Origin: Pseudomonas parafulva
GTDB lineage: Bacteria; Pseudomonadota; Gammaproteobacteria; Pseudomonadales; Pseudomonadaceae
Length of the DNA: 64,000 nt
Direction: 5' to 3'
Assembly: GCF_002021815.1 (NCBI RefSeq)
Contig: NZ_CP019952.1
Coordinates: 3,317,001 to 3,381,000, forward strand
The stretch's first letter is position 1; every line of letters starts with the position of its first letter. Position numbers and translations under genes: made by a program. This document shows, piece by piece, positions 1 to 7,253 of this stretch. The notes under the pieces were generated by a model. The model was not told the origin of the DNA. It saw only the letters and a program-made list of their open reading frames with translations, and made no database searches.

Positions 1-1114
1 TGGTGGCGAAGGCCACGGCCGAGATGAAGCCCAGGAACACACTTCCGCCCACGGCATTGGCCAAGTGCACGGCGGCCATGTTGTTACCGCCCAGCAAGGC
101 GCCGGCTGCGTCCTTGAAGTCCGGGTTGGTGCTGACCAACAGGATCGCGCCGAAGCCGATGATGAAGGTCAGGATGTAGAAGTAACCGATGAAACCGGTG
201 GCGTAGAGCACGCTCTTGCGGGCTTCCTTGGCATCGCTGACGGTGAAGAAGCGCATCAGGATGTGTGGCAGACCAGCCGTACCGAACATCAGGGCCAGGC
301 CCAGCGAGAAGGCCGAGATGGGGTCCTTGACCAGACCGCCGGGGCTCATGATGGCCTCGCCCTTGGCATGCACCTTGATGGCTTCGGAGAACAGGGTGTT
401 GAAGTCAAAGCCTACGTGCTTCATCACCATCAGCGCCATGAAGCTTGCACCCGACAGCAACAGCACCGCCTTGATGATCTGTACCCAGGTAGTGGCCAGC
501 ATGCCGCCGAACAGCACGTACAGGCACATCAGGATACCGACCAGAATCACGGCCACGTGGTAGTCCAGGCCGAACAGCAGTTCGATCAACTTGCCGGCAC
601 CTACCATCTGTGCGATCAGGTAGAAGGCCACCACCACCAGCGACCCTGAGGCGGACAGGGTGCGGATCTGCTTTTGCCCCAGGCGATAGGAGGCGACGTC
701 GGCGAAGGTGTATTTGCCCAGGTTACGCAGGCGCTCGGCGATCAGGAAAAGGATGATCGGCCAACCTACCAGGAAGCCAATGGAGTAGATCAAGCCATCG
801 TAGCCGGAGGTGAACACCAAGGCGGAAATACCCAGGAACGAGGCTGCCGACATGTAGTCGCCGGCAATGGCCAGGCCGTTCTGGAACCCGGTGATGCGAC
901 CACCGGCAGCGTAGTAGTCCGAGGCGGACTTGTTGCGCTTGGAAGCCCAGTAGGTGATGCCCAGGGTGAAGGCCACGAAGGCCACGAACATGGCGATGGC
1001 AGAAACGTTCAGCGGTTGTTTCTGCACCTCGCCGGTCAGGGCATCGGCAGCCCACACGGCGGGTGCAAAGACGCCGCAGGCCAGAACGGCCAGTGTCTTG
1101 GCAGGACGAATCAT
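1..1114 (-). CDS. actP: Cation/acetate symporter ActP (partial, C-terminus beyond window)
   Basis: Sodium:solute symporter family (SSS) permease that imports acetate and other short carboxylates across the inner membrane. About 371 N-terminal residues are present; the family is usually near 550, so about one third lies off the left edge. The start gives a cleavable-looking hydrophobic N-terminus ([16 protein letters not shown]... ending AVWA), followed by the ActP hallmark around residues 62-95 ([15 protein letters not shown], then [11 protein letters not shown]) and repeated hydrophobic segments. The start codon overlaps the stop of the upstream DUF485 gene as ATGA, so the two are translationally coupled, as in the yjcH-actP operons of other proteobacteria. 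Confidence 0.93.
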   Translation of the reverse strand, partial: MIRPAKTLAVLACGVFAPAVWAADALTGEVQKQPLNVSAIAMFVAFVAFTLGITYWASKRNKSASDYYAAGGRITGFQNGLAIAGDYMSAASFLGISALVFTSGYDGLIYSIGFLVGWPIILFLIAERLRNLGKYTFADVASYRLGQKQIRTLSASGSLVVVAFYLIAQMVGAGKLIELLFGLDYHVAVILVGILMCLYVLFGGMLATTWVQIIKAVLLLSGASFMALMVMKHVGFDFNTLFSEAIKVHAKGEAIMSPGGLVKDPISAFSLGLALMFGTAGLPHILMRFFTVSDAKEARKSVLYATGFIGYFYILTFIIGFGAILLVSTNPDFKDAAGALLGGNNMAAVHLANAVGGSVFLGFISAVAFAT

Positions 1115-1422
1115 TGTTGCGCCTCCTTCAGGATGGCCTTGTTCAACTCATCGAATTCGCCGTTGGCACGGCGCACATAGATGGCGGTCAGGACAAATGC
1201 CGAGATGATCAGCCCGACGCCCAGGGGAATGCCCCAGGTGATCGATGAATCAGGGCTGATCTTGGCGCCCAGTATCTGGGGGCCGTAGGCGATCAGAAGG
1301 ATGAAAGCGCAATAGAGCCCGAGCATGATCGCCGAGAGTATCCAGGCGAACCGTTCGCGCTTGCTGACCAGCTCCTTGAAACGGGGGCTGTTTTGTATCG
1401 AGAGGTAAATGCTGTCGTTCAT
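1111..1422 (-). CDS. yjcH: DUF485 family inner-membrane protein (YjcH-like)
   Basis: A 103-residue membrane protein with two predicted transmembrane segments (about 25-47 and 60-83) separated by a short loop, matching the DUF485 size and layout. This family is almost always encoded immediately before ActP, and here the genes share an ATGA overlap. Its biochemical role is not established; an accessory role in acetate uptake is inferred from linkage. The start [10 protein letters not shown] was chosen over an upstream in-frame codon because AGGA lies about 8 bases before it and family members begin at this point. Confidence 0.9.
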   Translation of the reverse strand: MNDSIYLSIQNSPRFKELVSKRERFAWILSAIMLGLYCAFILLIAYGPQILGAKISPDSSITWGIPLGVGLIISAFVLTAIYVRRANGEFDELNKAILKEAQQ

Positions 1423-1909
1423 TGTTTTTGTCCTAGCAGCACAGAGAGGGAATGTAACCCACACCCTTACTTTATGCGGCTGTTGGACGGCAACCAGACG
1501 ACCTTAGTCTTAGATGCAACGGTGTTTTACCGATTGCGTAACAACGCGGGCGACCAACGTGGGTTTGGCAGGGTCTGCCAGTGGGCGCCATGGTGCTTGT
1601 AGGGCGTCACTAAAGCGTTGGGTCCCAACTCCCCGCAGGCAGGATCTGTGCCTGACCTCGTGTATAGAGAGCCCCCGGATCATTGCCCAGCACCGAGCGT
1701 ACAGAGATGTCGATAAATCGGACTTCGCACTACATCTGCTCCAAGGTTGTAGGCGGCGAGGGTGTGGTGGTCGGTGGGTTATTAGTAATCTGCTACGTGG
1801 CTTATAGTGTGCCCATCGTTTGAATCGAACCACCTTGAATTTTCCATAACTGCAAATAAGCAATCTAGCAACTCAGAGGATCTTGTTAAGGCACTCTATG
1901 CCCCTGCTG
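1423..1909. other. Gene-free leader region upstream of yjcH-actP
   Basis: About 490 bases with no convincing coding region. Short open frames exist on both strands but have no recognisable product, ribosome site or family features. The part nearest yjcH must hold the promoter of the acetate operon, but I see no clear sigma-70 or sigma-54 elements and call none. The region becomes AT-richer towards the microsatellite at 1915. Confidence 0.5.
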
Positions 1910-1914
1910 TTGAT

Positions 1915-2010
1915 CTTGATCTTGATCTTGATCTTGATCTTGATCTTGATCTTGATCTTGATCTTGATCTTGATCTTGATCTTGATCTTGATCTTGATCT
2001 TGATCTTGAT
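1915..2010 (+). repeat. Hexanucleotide microsatellite (CTTGAT)16
   Basis: Sixteen perfect tandem copies of CTTGAT, preceded by one degenerate copy (GTTGAT at 1909-1914) and ending exactly where the structured repeat copy A begins (CTTCGCGACTTC). One forward frame reads Leu-Asp and a second Leu-Ile, while the third contains TGA in every unit. The reverse strand reads Ile-Lys, Ser-Arg or Gln-Asp. The low-complexity peptides this creates are not credible proteins. The length and perfection suggest recent slippage expansion. Confidence 0.95.
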
Positions 2011-2229
2011 CTTCGCGACTTCAGAAGGCCGAACGCAGGGCTTGCGGAGGGAGGTGACAGGCATGGATGCCTGTCAAGCGCTGGGCCCCAGGATGGGGCC
2101 TACAGCGCGGTCCTCCCGGGAGCAAGACCGGAGTGAGGGAACCCCGAAGCGCAGCGTAGGGGCCGTATGAACGGAGCGCAGCGTTTTTTGGTTACTTTTT
2201 GTCGCGTTTGACAAAAAGTGACTCGCCGT
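2011..2229 (+). repeat. Structured intergenic repeat, copy A, 5' part (interrupted by IS)
   Basis: First part of a roughly 280-bp repeat, about 95 percent identical by eye to copy B (3776-4053, opposite strand) over its first 160 bases, then more divergent. Visible structures: a near-perfect hairpin at 2056-2075 (GACAGGCAT/ATGCCTGTC), a GCGCTG...CAGCGC stem enclosing GGCCCCA/TGGGGCC at about 2078-2108, and a 13-bp hairpin at 2191-2222 (GTTACTTTTTGTC/GACAAAAAGTGAC). The IS3 element enters at 2229/2230, inside a third small stem (CGCC-GTAAG-GGCG); the remainder resumes at 3677. Confidence 0.85.
2191..2222 (+). terminator. Terminator-like hairpin at the 3' side of repeat copy A
   Basis: A 13-bp stem with a 6-base loop (GCGTTT) and one G-T wobble, carrying A5/T5 runs inside the stem on both sides. 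The same position in copy B has a 12-bp stem whose outermost pair is C-G instead of G-C, a compensatory change. No T-run follows the stem, so it is not a textbook rho-independent terminator. It is called here because of its shape. Confidence 0.45.
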
Positions 2230-2261
2230 TGAACTGACCCCCAAAAGTTGGACAGTGAGCG

Positions 2262-3086
2262 CTATGGGGCCAGCGCGTGGGTCCGAAATTGTATCGGACT
2301 CAGGCCATCAAGTCTGAGGCTGATGCGTTTTTGGTTGTAGTAAGCGATGTAATCATCAAGTCCTGAAGCCAACTGCTCGACATTTTCAAACGACTCCAGG
2401 TAAAAATATTCGCTCTTGAGTGTGCCGAAAAAGCTTTCCATTGCGGCGTTGTCTAGGCAGTTGCCCTTACGCGACATACTCTGCTCAATGTTCTTCTCGG
2501 CCAGCATATGCCGGTAAGTGGGCTGCCTGTACTGCCATCCTTGATCGGAGTGCAATATCGGTTTATCACCTGGATTCAGCCGCTCAAAGGCTTGCTCAAG
2601 CATTGCCGAGACCATCTTGAACTCCGGGCGCCGGTTAATCTGATAAGCGAGGATTTCGCCGTTATACAGGTCCATCAACGGCGAAAGAAACAGCTTCTGC
2701 CCCTTCACTTTGAACTCTGTCACGTCGGTTGCCCATTTCTGATTAGGGGCTCCTGCCTTGAATTCTCGCCTGAGCAGATCAGGCGCAACCAGTCCCTCTG
2801 AGCCTCGGTACGAGCGATATTTCTTCGCCCTGACCAGCGACTGGAGACCCATAAGCTGCATCAGTCGCTGCACCTTCTTGTGATTAATCATCCGACCGTT
2901 GTGCTTGAGGGTCTCAGTGATCCGGCGATAGCCATACCGTCCCTTATGCTCGTGATAGACGTTGTTGATACTCTCTTTCAAAGCCGCATGCTTGTCAGTC
3001 AACAACACCTTGCTTTGGTAATAAAAGGTACTACGTGCAAGCCCGGCGGCACGTAACAGCAGAGCGAGTCGATGCCCGTGCCTCAA
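2262..3086 (-). CDS. IS3-family transposase OrfB (DDE catalytic domain)
   Basis: Catalytic part of the transposase, 274 codons from a TTG that overlaps the orfA stop (TTGA). The rve-type integrase fold shows the DDE triad: Asp in WATDVTEF, Asp in LHSDQGWQYR and Glu in NAAMESFFGTLKSE. It ends with the usual IRL-proximal DYIAYYNQKRISLRLDG block. Its frame stays open upstream as far as the A AAA AAG slippery site at 3158-3152, so the functional product is most likely an OrfAB fusion made by -1 frameshifting. Independent initiation at the TTG is less likely. Confidence 0.93.
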   Translation of the reverse strand: MRHGHRLALLLRAAGLARSTFYYQSKVLLTDKHAALKESINNVYHEHKGRYGYRRITETLKHNGRMINHKKVQRLMQLMGLQSLVRAKKYRSYRGSEGLVAPDLLRREFKAGAPNQKWATDVTEFKVKGQKLFLSPLMDLYNGEILAYQINRRPEFKMVSAMLEQAFERLNPGDKPILHSDQGWQYRQPTYRHMLAEKNIEQSMSRKGNCLDNAAMESFFGTLKSEYFYLESFENVEQLASGLDDYIAYYNQKRISLRLDGLSPIQFRTHALAP

Positions 3087-3625
3087 TCCCTGGACAGCCT
3101 TCGTTTTCTCGCCTGCGCAGTGCGAGGGTCCGCTTGGATCAAGGCATCGAGCTTTTTTAGGTAAGCATTCTCCGCACGCAGATATTCCAGCTCTTCGAGC
3201 ATTTGCTCGGGTGTCAGGTCGCTATCCGAAGCGGTAGGAGGACTTGCGCTGGTTTTTTTCGATGGCTTACGGGGCATGCTCAACTCTCGGGTATGATGCG
3301 GATGAAGTGCTTCAACTCCGCCTTGATCATACAACCTTTTCCACTGCCTGATGCTACTTGGACCACGAATATCAAACTGGATGCAGGCTTGCTGGGCAGA
3401 CAATCCTTCTTGCTCAATGCACTGCAAAACCTTCAATTTGAACTGGGCATCGTAGCGGCTGTACTTGGCACTTAAACCGGCTGCGCCGTGTTTTTCATAG
3501 CCCTTTACCCACCGACGTAGCATCGATGGACTGAGGTCATGCTTTAGCGCCACTTCATGAATGCTAGGAGCAGAAAGGCACTCTTCGATGAGTGCCTGTT
3601 TGAGCGCCAGGTTGTATTTCGTCAT
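3083..3625 (-). CDS. IS3-family transposase OrfA (DNA-binding, double helix-turn-helix)
   Basis: A 180-residue protein with two helix-turn-helix units (about residues 10-35 and 55-85), a Ser/Lys-rich linker and a C-terminal leucine-zipper-like segment (LEELEYLRAENAYLKKLDALI), the arrangement of IS150-type InsJ proteins. It binds the terminal inverted repeats. The codons CTA AAA AAG near residue 152 form a canonical A6G -1 slippery sequence, followed within about 25 bases by a possible CTCGC/GCGAG stem that could stimulate shifting. The start MTKYNLALKQ is preceded by GGAGGG a few bases upstream. Confidence 0.92.
   Translation of the reverse strand: MTKYNLALKQALIEECLSAPSIHEVALKHDLSPSMLRRWVKGYEKHGAAGLSAKYSRYDAQFKLKVLQCIEQEGLSAQQACIQFDIRGPSSIRQWKRLYDQGGVEALHPHHTRELSMPRKPSKKTSASPPTASDSDLTPEQMLEELEYLRAENAYLKKLDALIQADPRTAQARKRRLSRD
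3152..3158 (-). promoter_or_regulatory. A6G programmed -1 frameshift site of the IS element
   Basis: On the coding (minus) strand the orfA frame reads CTA AAA AAG. Slipping back one base here gives GCT CGA TGC..., which runs without a stop into the orfB frame. A6G is the characterised shift site in several IS3-family members including IS150. Function in this copy is inferred. Confidence 0.8.
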
Positions 3626-3676
3626 GGAACACCCTCCGGTGAGATAGGTGTCCAACATTCGGGGGTCAGTTCACGT

Positions 3677-3741
3677 AAGGGCGAAAAGGTGACTAAGCGT
3701 CGCCATCGCAAATGGACTATGCTCTCTTTCAATACCCACGC
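3677..3741 (+). repeat. Structured intergenic repeat, copy A, 3' part
   Basis: Continuation of copy A after the insertion sequence. AAGGGCG completes the CGCC/GGCG stem broken by the IS, and GGTGACTAAGCG aligns with GGTGACTGTGCG of copy B. Similarity fades gradually, but both copies seem to end in CCCACGC (3735-3741 here; the inverted match GCGTGGG is at 3776-3782). Confidence 0.65.
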
Positions 3742-3751
3742 CAACGCAATC

Positions 3752-3772
3752 AAACTTGAAACTTGAAACTTG
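3752..3772 (+). repeat. Heptanucleotide AAACTTG x3 at the centre of the inverted repeat pair
   Basis: Three perfect tandem copies of AAACTTG (3752, 3759, 3766), lying in the 34-base gap between CCCACGC (3735-3741) and GCGTGGG (3776-3782) where copies A and B meet head to head at their 3' ends. No coding potential. It is the third tandem array of the locus and differs in unit length from the two flanking hexamer arrays. Confidence 0.85.
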
Positions 3773-3775
3773 AAA

Positions 3776-4053
3776 GCGTGGGCGCGCACAGCAAGTTGGT
3801 ATTCATTGGCGCGGGTGGCGCACAGTCACCTTTCCGCCCTTACGGCGGCTTACTTTTTGTCTTGTCAAAAAGTAAGCAAAAACCGCCTGCTCCTATCATC
3901 CGGCCCCTACGCTACGCTTCGGGGTTCCCTCGCTCCGGGCTTGCTCCCGGGAGGACCGCGCTGCAGGCCCCATCCTGGGGCCCAGCGCTTGACGGGCATC
4001 CATGCCCGTCACCTCCCTCCGCAAGCCCTGCGCTCGGCCTCCTGAAGTCGCGA
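3776..4053 (-). repeat. Structured intergenic repeat, copy B (uninterrupted)
   Basis: Inverted copy of the same element, read on the minus strand from about 4053. Matching structures are a hairpin at 3991-4010 (GACGGGCAT/ATGCCCGTC), the GCGCTG stem, a 12-bp hairpin at 3848-3877 (GCTTACTTTTTG/CAAAAAGTAAGC) and CCGCC-CTTAC-GGCGG at 3834-3848. Compared with copy A, the first hairpin has a paired A-T to G-C replacement and the long hairpin a paired G-C to C-G replacement. The one frame open in both copies (GLRREVTGMDA...) differs by amino-acid changes at about one site in ten, so protein coding is unlikely. Confidence 0.85.
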
Positions 4054-4085
4054 TCTGCGGCGCCTGAGCTACCGCGCGCTTAGAA

Positions 4086-4477
<392 letters not shown>

Positions 4478-5848
4478 ATGATTATGCACTTTGCACCTGT
4501 GGAGCAGGCCAGCCAGTTTCTGGCCGCCAACCCCGAAATCGATCTGTTTGAACTGTTCATCCTCGACGCCAACGGCGTGCCACGCGGCAAGCTGCTGCAC
4601 CGTGATGAACTGCTGGCCGTGTACCAGACCGGCCGGCCATTACCCAGCACCATTCTCGGCCTGACCGTAAACGGCGACGACGTGGAAAACTCGGGCTTGG
4701 TCTGGGATGTCGGCGACATCGATTGCCGTGCCTACCCACTCGATGGCAGCCTGGTACGCCTGCCCTGGCGCCGGGTGCCGACCGCAGCGCTGCAAGTGAG
4801 CATGCACCCACACCAAGGCCTGCCGGCCAGCGTGGCCGATCCGCGTCATGTACTGTTGCGTACCGTCGAAGCCCTGAAGGCCGACGGGTACCACCCCGTG
4901 ATGGCCTGCGAGCTGGAGTTCTACCTGCTCGACCAGCAGCGCGATGCCCATGGCCATCCGCAACCGGCGCTCGACCAGGACGGCGGACGCCCTCGCAGCA
5001 CTCAGGTGTACGGGCTGCGAGAGCTGGAGCAGATCGAGCCGTTCCTGGCAGACCTGTATGCGGCCTGCAAGGCACAGGGCATACCGGCGCGTACGGCCAT
5101 TTCGGAATACGCCCCAGGCCAAGTGGAGATTACCCTCGAACACGGTGATGCCGTGCAAGCGATGGACCAGGCAGTACGCTACAAGCGCCTGGTCAAAGGC
5201 ATCGCCCACGCCCATGGCATGCAGGCCTGCTTCATGGCCAAGCCCTTCGGCCACTTGGCCGGTACCGGTATGCACATGCACCTGAGCCTGGCCGACAGCG
5301 CCGGCCGTAACCTGTTCGCCAGCGAAGATCCGGCCGGCACACCGCTGCTGCGTTACGCAGTGGCCGGCATGTTGCAGCACCTGCACGCGTCGCTGCTGCT
5401 GTTTTGCCCCAACGCTAACTCCTTCCGCCGCTTCCAGGCCAATAGCTACGCGCCCCTGTCGCCCACCTGGGGCGTGGACAACCGCACGGTCAGCCTGCGG
5501 GTGCCGGGCGGGCCGGCCAATAGCCGGCATGTTGAGCACCGTATCTGCGGGGCCGACGCCAATCCGTACCTGGCTGCCGCCGCCATGTTGGCCGCCAGTC
5601 ACAGCGGCATACGTGATCAGCTCGACCCTGGCGCGCCGATTCAGGGCAATGGCTATGCCCAGGCGACCGAACACCTGCCAACTGACTGGCTCACCGCGCT
5701 GCAAGCCCTGGAGCAGTCGACCTGGGCCCGCGAAGCACTGGGCGATGCGTTTCTTGGCGTGTACCTGAAGGTCAAGCGCGCCGAATACCGGCAATTCATG
5801 GCCGAAGTCAGCGAACAGGACTGGCGCTGGTACCTGCACCAGGCCTGA
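4478..5848 (+). CDS. Glutamine synthetase family protein, glutamylpolyamine synthetase-like (PuuA type)
   Basis: A 456-residue type-I-like glutamine synthetase fold, the usual size for PuuA/SpuI enzymes that join glutamate to putrescine or other amines with ATP. Visible blocks are the metal-binding ACELEFYLL (about 143-151), GTGMHMHLSL (about 262-271), NSFRRFQANSYAP (about 314-326) and the C-terminal GVDNRTVSLRVPGG...HRICGADANPYLA (about 332-365). It lies 25 bases before an FAD oxidoreductase of the PuuB type, so a gamma-glutamyl amine catabolic pair is likely; the substrate cannot be told. The start is uncertain: ATG at 4478 or ATG at 4484 are both near a weak GAGCG. Confidence 0.88.
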   Translation: MIMHFAPVEQASQFLAANPEIDLFELFILDANGVPRGKLLHRDELLAVYQTGRPLPSTILGLTVNGDDVENSGLVWDVGDIDCRAYPLDGSLVRLPWRRVPTAALQVSMHPHQGLPASVADPRHVLLRTVEALKADGYHPVMACELEFYLLDQQRDAHGHPQPALDQDGGRPRSTQVYGLRELEQIEPFLADLYAACKAQGIPARTAISEYAPGQVEITLEHGDAVQAMDQAVRYKRLVKGIAHAHGMQACFMAKPFGHLAGTGMHMHLSLADSAGRNLFASEDPAGTPLLRYAVAGMLQHLHASLLLFCPNANSFRRFQANSYAPLSPTWGVDNRTVSLRVPGGPANSRHVEHRICGADANPYLAAAAMLAASHSGIRDQLDPGAPIQGNGYAQATEHLPTDWLTALQALEQSTWAREALGDAFLGVYLKVKRAEYRQFMAEVSEQDWRWYLHQA

Positions 5849-5873
5849 GCCCCACACAGAACAAGGATTACCC

Positions 5874-7181
5874 ATGAACGCAGCAGTGAACAAAGGCCCG
5901 GCGCAACGTGCGCCGTCCTACTACACCGCCACCCTCAACGACCCCACCACTTACCCCCAGCTCAAGGGCACCGTGCAGGTGGACGTGGCAATCATCGGCG
6001 CGGGCTTCACCGGCTTGGCAACGGCCGTGGAACTGGCCGAACGCGGCCTGAAAGTCGCAGTGCTCGAAGCCAACCGGGTGGGCTGGGGCGCCAGCGGGCG
6101 CAATGGTGGTCAAGTGACCGGCAGCCTGTCGGGTGACGAAGCCATGCGCGCACAGATGCGCAAGCGGCTGGGTAGCGACGTGGATGATTTCATCTGGCAC
6201 CTGCGCTGGCGGGGCCACCAGATTATCGAGCAACGGGTGGCCCGCTATGGCATCGACTGCGACCTCAAGCACGGTCACCTGCACGCGGCCATGAAACCCT
6301 CGCACCTGGACGAGCTACGGGCTTTCGAGGCCCAGGCACAGCGCCATGGCATGGGTGATCAGGTCGAGCTGCTCGACCGCCAGGCGATGGCCGAACACCT
6401 GCAAAGCCCCCTGTACTTGGGCGCCCTGAAGAACCGGCGCAACCTGCACCTGCACCCGCTGAACCTGTGCCTGGGCGAAGCCCGCGCCGCCCACAGCCTG
6501 GGCGCGCTGATTTTCGAGCAGACCGAAGTGCTGGAAATCGTGCACGGCCCTCGCCCTGCCGTGGTGACGGCCCATGGGCGTGTGGACGCGCGCCAGGTGA
6601 TGCTGGCAGGCGATGTCTATCACAAGCTGGAAAAGCGCCAGCTCAAGGGCAAGATATTCCCGGCCATGGGCGGCATCGTCACCACGGCGCCATTGGGCGA
6701 GCTGGCAGCGCAAATCAACCCGCAGGACCTTGCCGTCTATGATTGCCGATTCGTGCTGGACTACTATCGCCTGACGGCCGACAAGCGGCTGCTGTTCGGC
6801 GGCGGCGCCAACTACTCAGGGCGCGATTCGCGGGATATCGAAGCCGAACTGCGCCCGTGCATCGAGCGTACTTTCCCTGCCTTGAAGGGCGTGCCCATTG
6901 CGTTTCAATGGAGCTGCGCCATGGGTATCGTGGTCAATCGCATACCCCAAGTGGGCAAGCTTTCGGACCATGTCTGGTACTGTCAGGGCTACTCCGGGCA
7001 CGGCATCGCCACCAGCCACATCATGGGCGAAATCATGGCTCAAGCCATGACCGGCACCCTGGAGCAATTCGACACCTTCGCCCAATGCAAGCATGTGCGT
7101 GTGCCGATGGGAGACGTGTTGGGCAACCCGCTCCTGGCAGCGGGCATGTGGTACTACCAGATGCTGGAAAAACTGCGCTGA
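5874..7181 (+). CDS. FAD-dependent oxidoreductase, gamma-glutamylputrescine oxidase-like (DAO family)
   Basis: A 435-residue DAO-family flavoprotein. The Rossmann FAD motif VAIIGAGFTGLATAVELAERG begins near residue 38, followed by LEANRVGWGASGRNGGQV, which is typical of PuuB and sarcosine-oxidase-like enzymes. The C-terminal region has WYCQGYSGHGIATSHIMGE, the second FAD contact of the family. Preceded by AAGGA and 25 bases from the synthetase gene, it forms a two-gene operon. Likely reaction: oxidative deamination of the gamma-glutamylated amine to an aldehyde, ammonia and peroxide. No aldehyde dehydrogenase, gamma-glutamyl hydrolase or transporter follows. Confidence 0.9.
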   Translation: MNAAVNKGPAQRAPSYYTATLNDPTTYPQLKGTVQVDVAIIGAGFTGLATAVELAERGLKVAVLEANRVGWGASGRNGGQVTGSLSGDEAMRAQMRKRLGSDVDDFIWHLRWRGHQIIEQRVARYGIDCDLKHGHLHAAMKPSHLDELRAFEAQAQRHGMGDQVELLDRQAMAEHLQSPLYLGALKNRRNLHLHPLNLCLGEARAAHSLGALIFEQTEVLEIVHGPRPAVVTAHGRVDARQVMLAGDVYHKLEKRQLKGKIFPAMGGIVTTAPLGELAAQINPQDLAVYDCRFVLDYYRLTADKRLLFGGGANYSGRDSRDIEAELRPCIERTFPALKGVPIAFQWSCAMGIVVNRIPQVGKLSDHVWYCQGYSGHGIATSHIMGEIMAQAMTGTLEQFDTFAQCKHVRVPMGDVLGNPLLAAGMWYYQMLEKLR

Positions 7182-7193
7182 AGCAAGGACCGC

Positions 7194-7232
7194 CCGCCCT
7201 GCGAGGCCTCGTCAAAAGGGGATGCAGGGCGG
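7194..7232. terminator. Candidate terminator between convergent genes
   Basis: Nine-base stem CCGCCCTGC/GCAGGGCGG with a long loop that itself contains the palindrome GAGGCCTC. It lies between the convergent oxidoreductase and fadD1 genes. No clear T-run on either side, so only moderate support. Confidence 0.4.
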
Positions 7233-7253
7233 TGGCAGGCGGTGCGCGCCAGG

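Larger units (their letters stand above)
2230..3673 (-). mobile_element. IS3-family insertion sequence, IS150 group, apparently intact
   Basis: 1,444 bp with 25-bp terminal inverted repeats at 2230-2254 and 3649-3673, matching at 23 of 25 positions and starting TGAACTGACCCCC. A 3-bp direct duplication CGT flanks it (2227-2229 and 3674-3676), typical of this group. It carries orfA and orfB on the minus strand with an A6G slippery site between them. Joining the two flanks without one CGT restores a sequence matching copy B (GCCGTAAGGGCG), which confirms the ends and shows the element landed inside a repeat. All parts needed for transposition appear present. Confidence 0.95.

Noticed and set aside
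1915..2010. Possible CRISPR array
   Set aside because: The unit is six bases with no spacers and no cas genes are present.
1807..2170. Open frames encoding Leu-Asp or Leu-Ile repeats through the microsatellite into repeat copy A
   Set aside because: The peptides are produced by the hexamer tract itself, have no start context, and the shared downstream frame changes amino acids freely between copies A and B.
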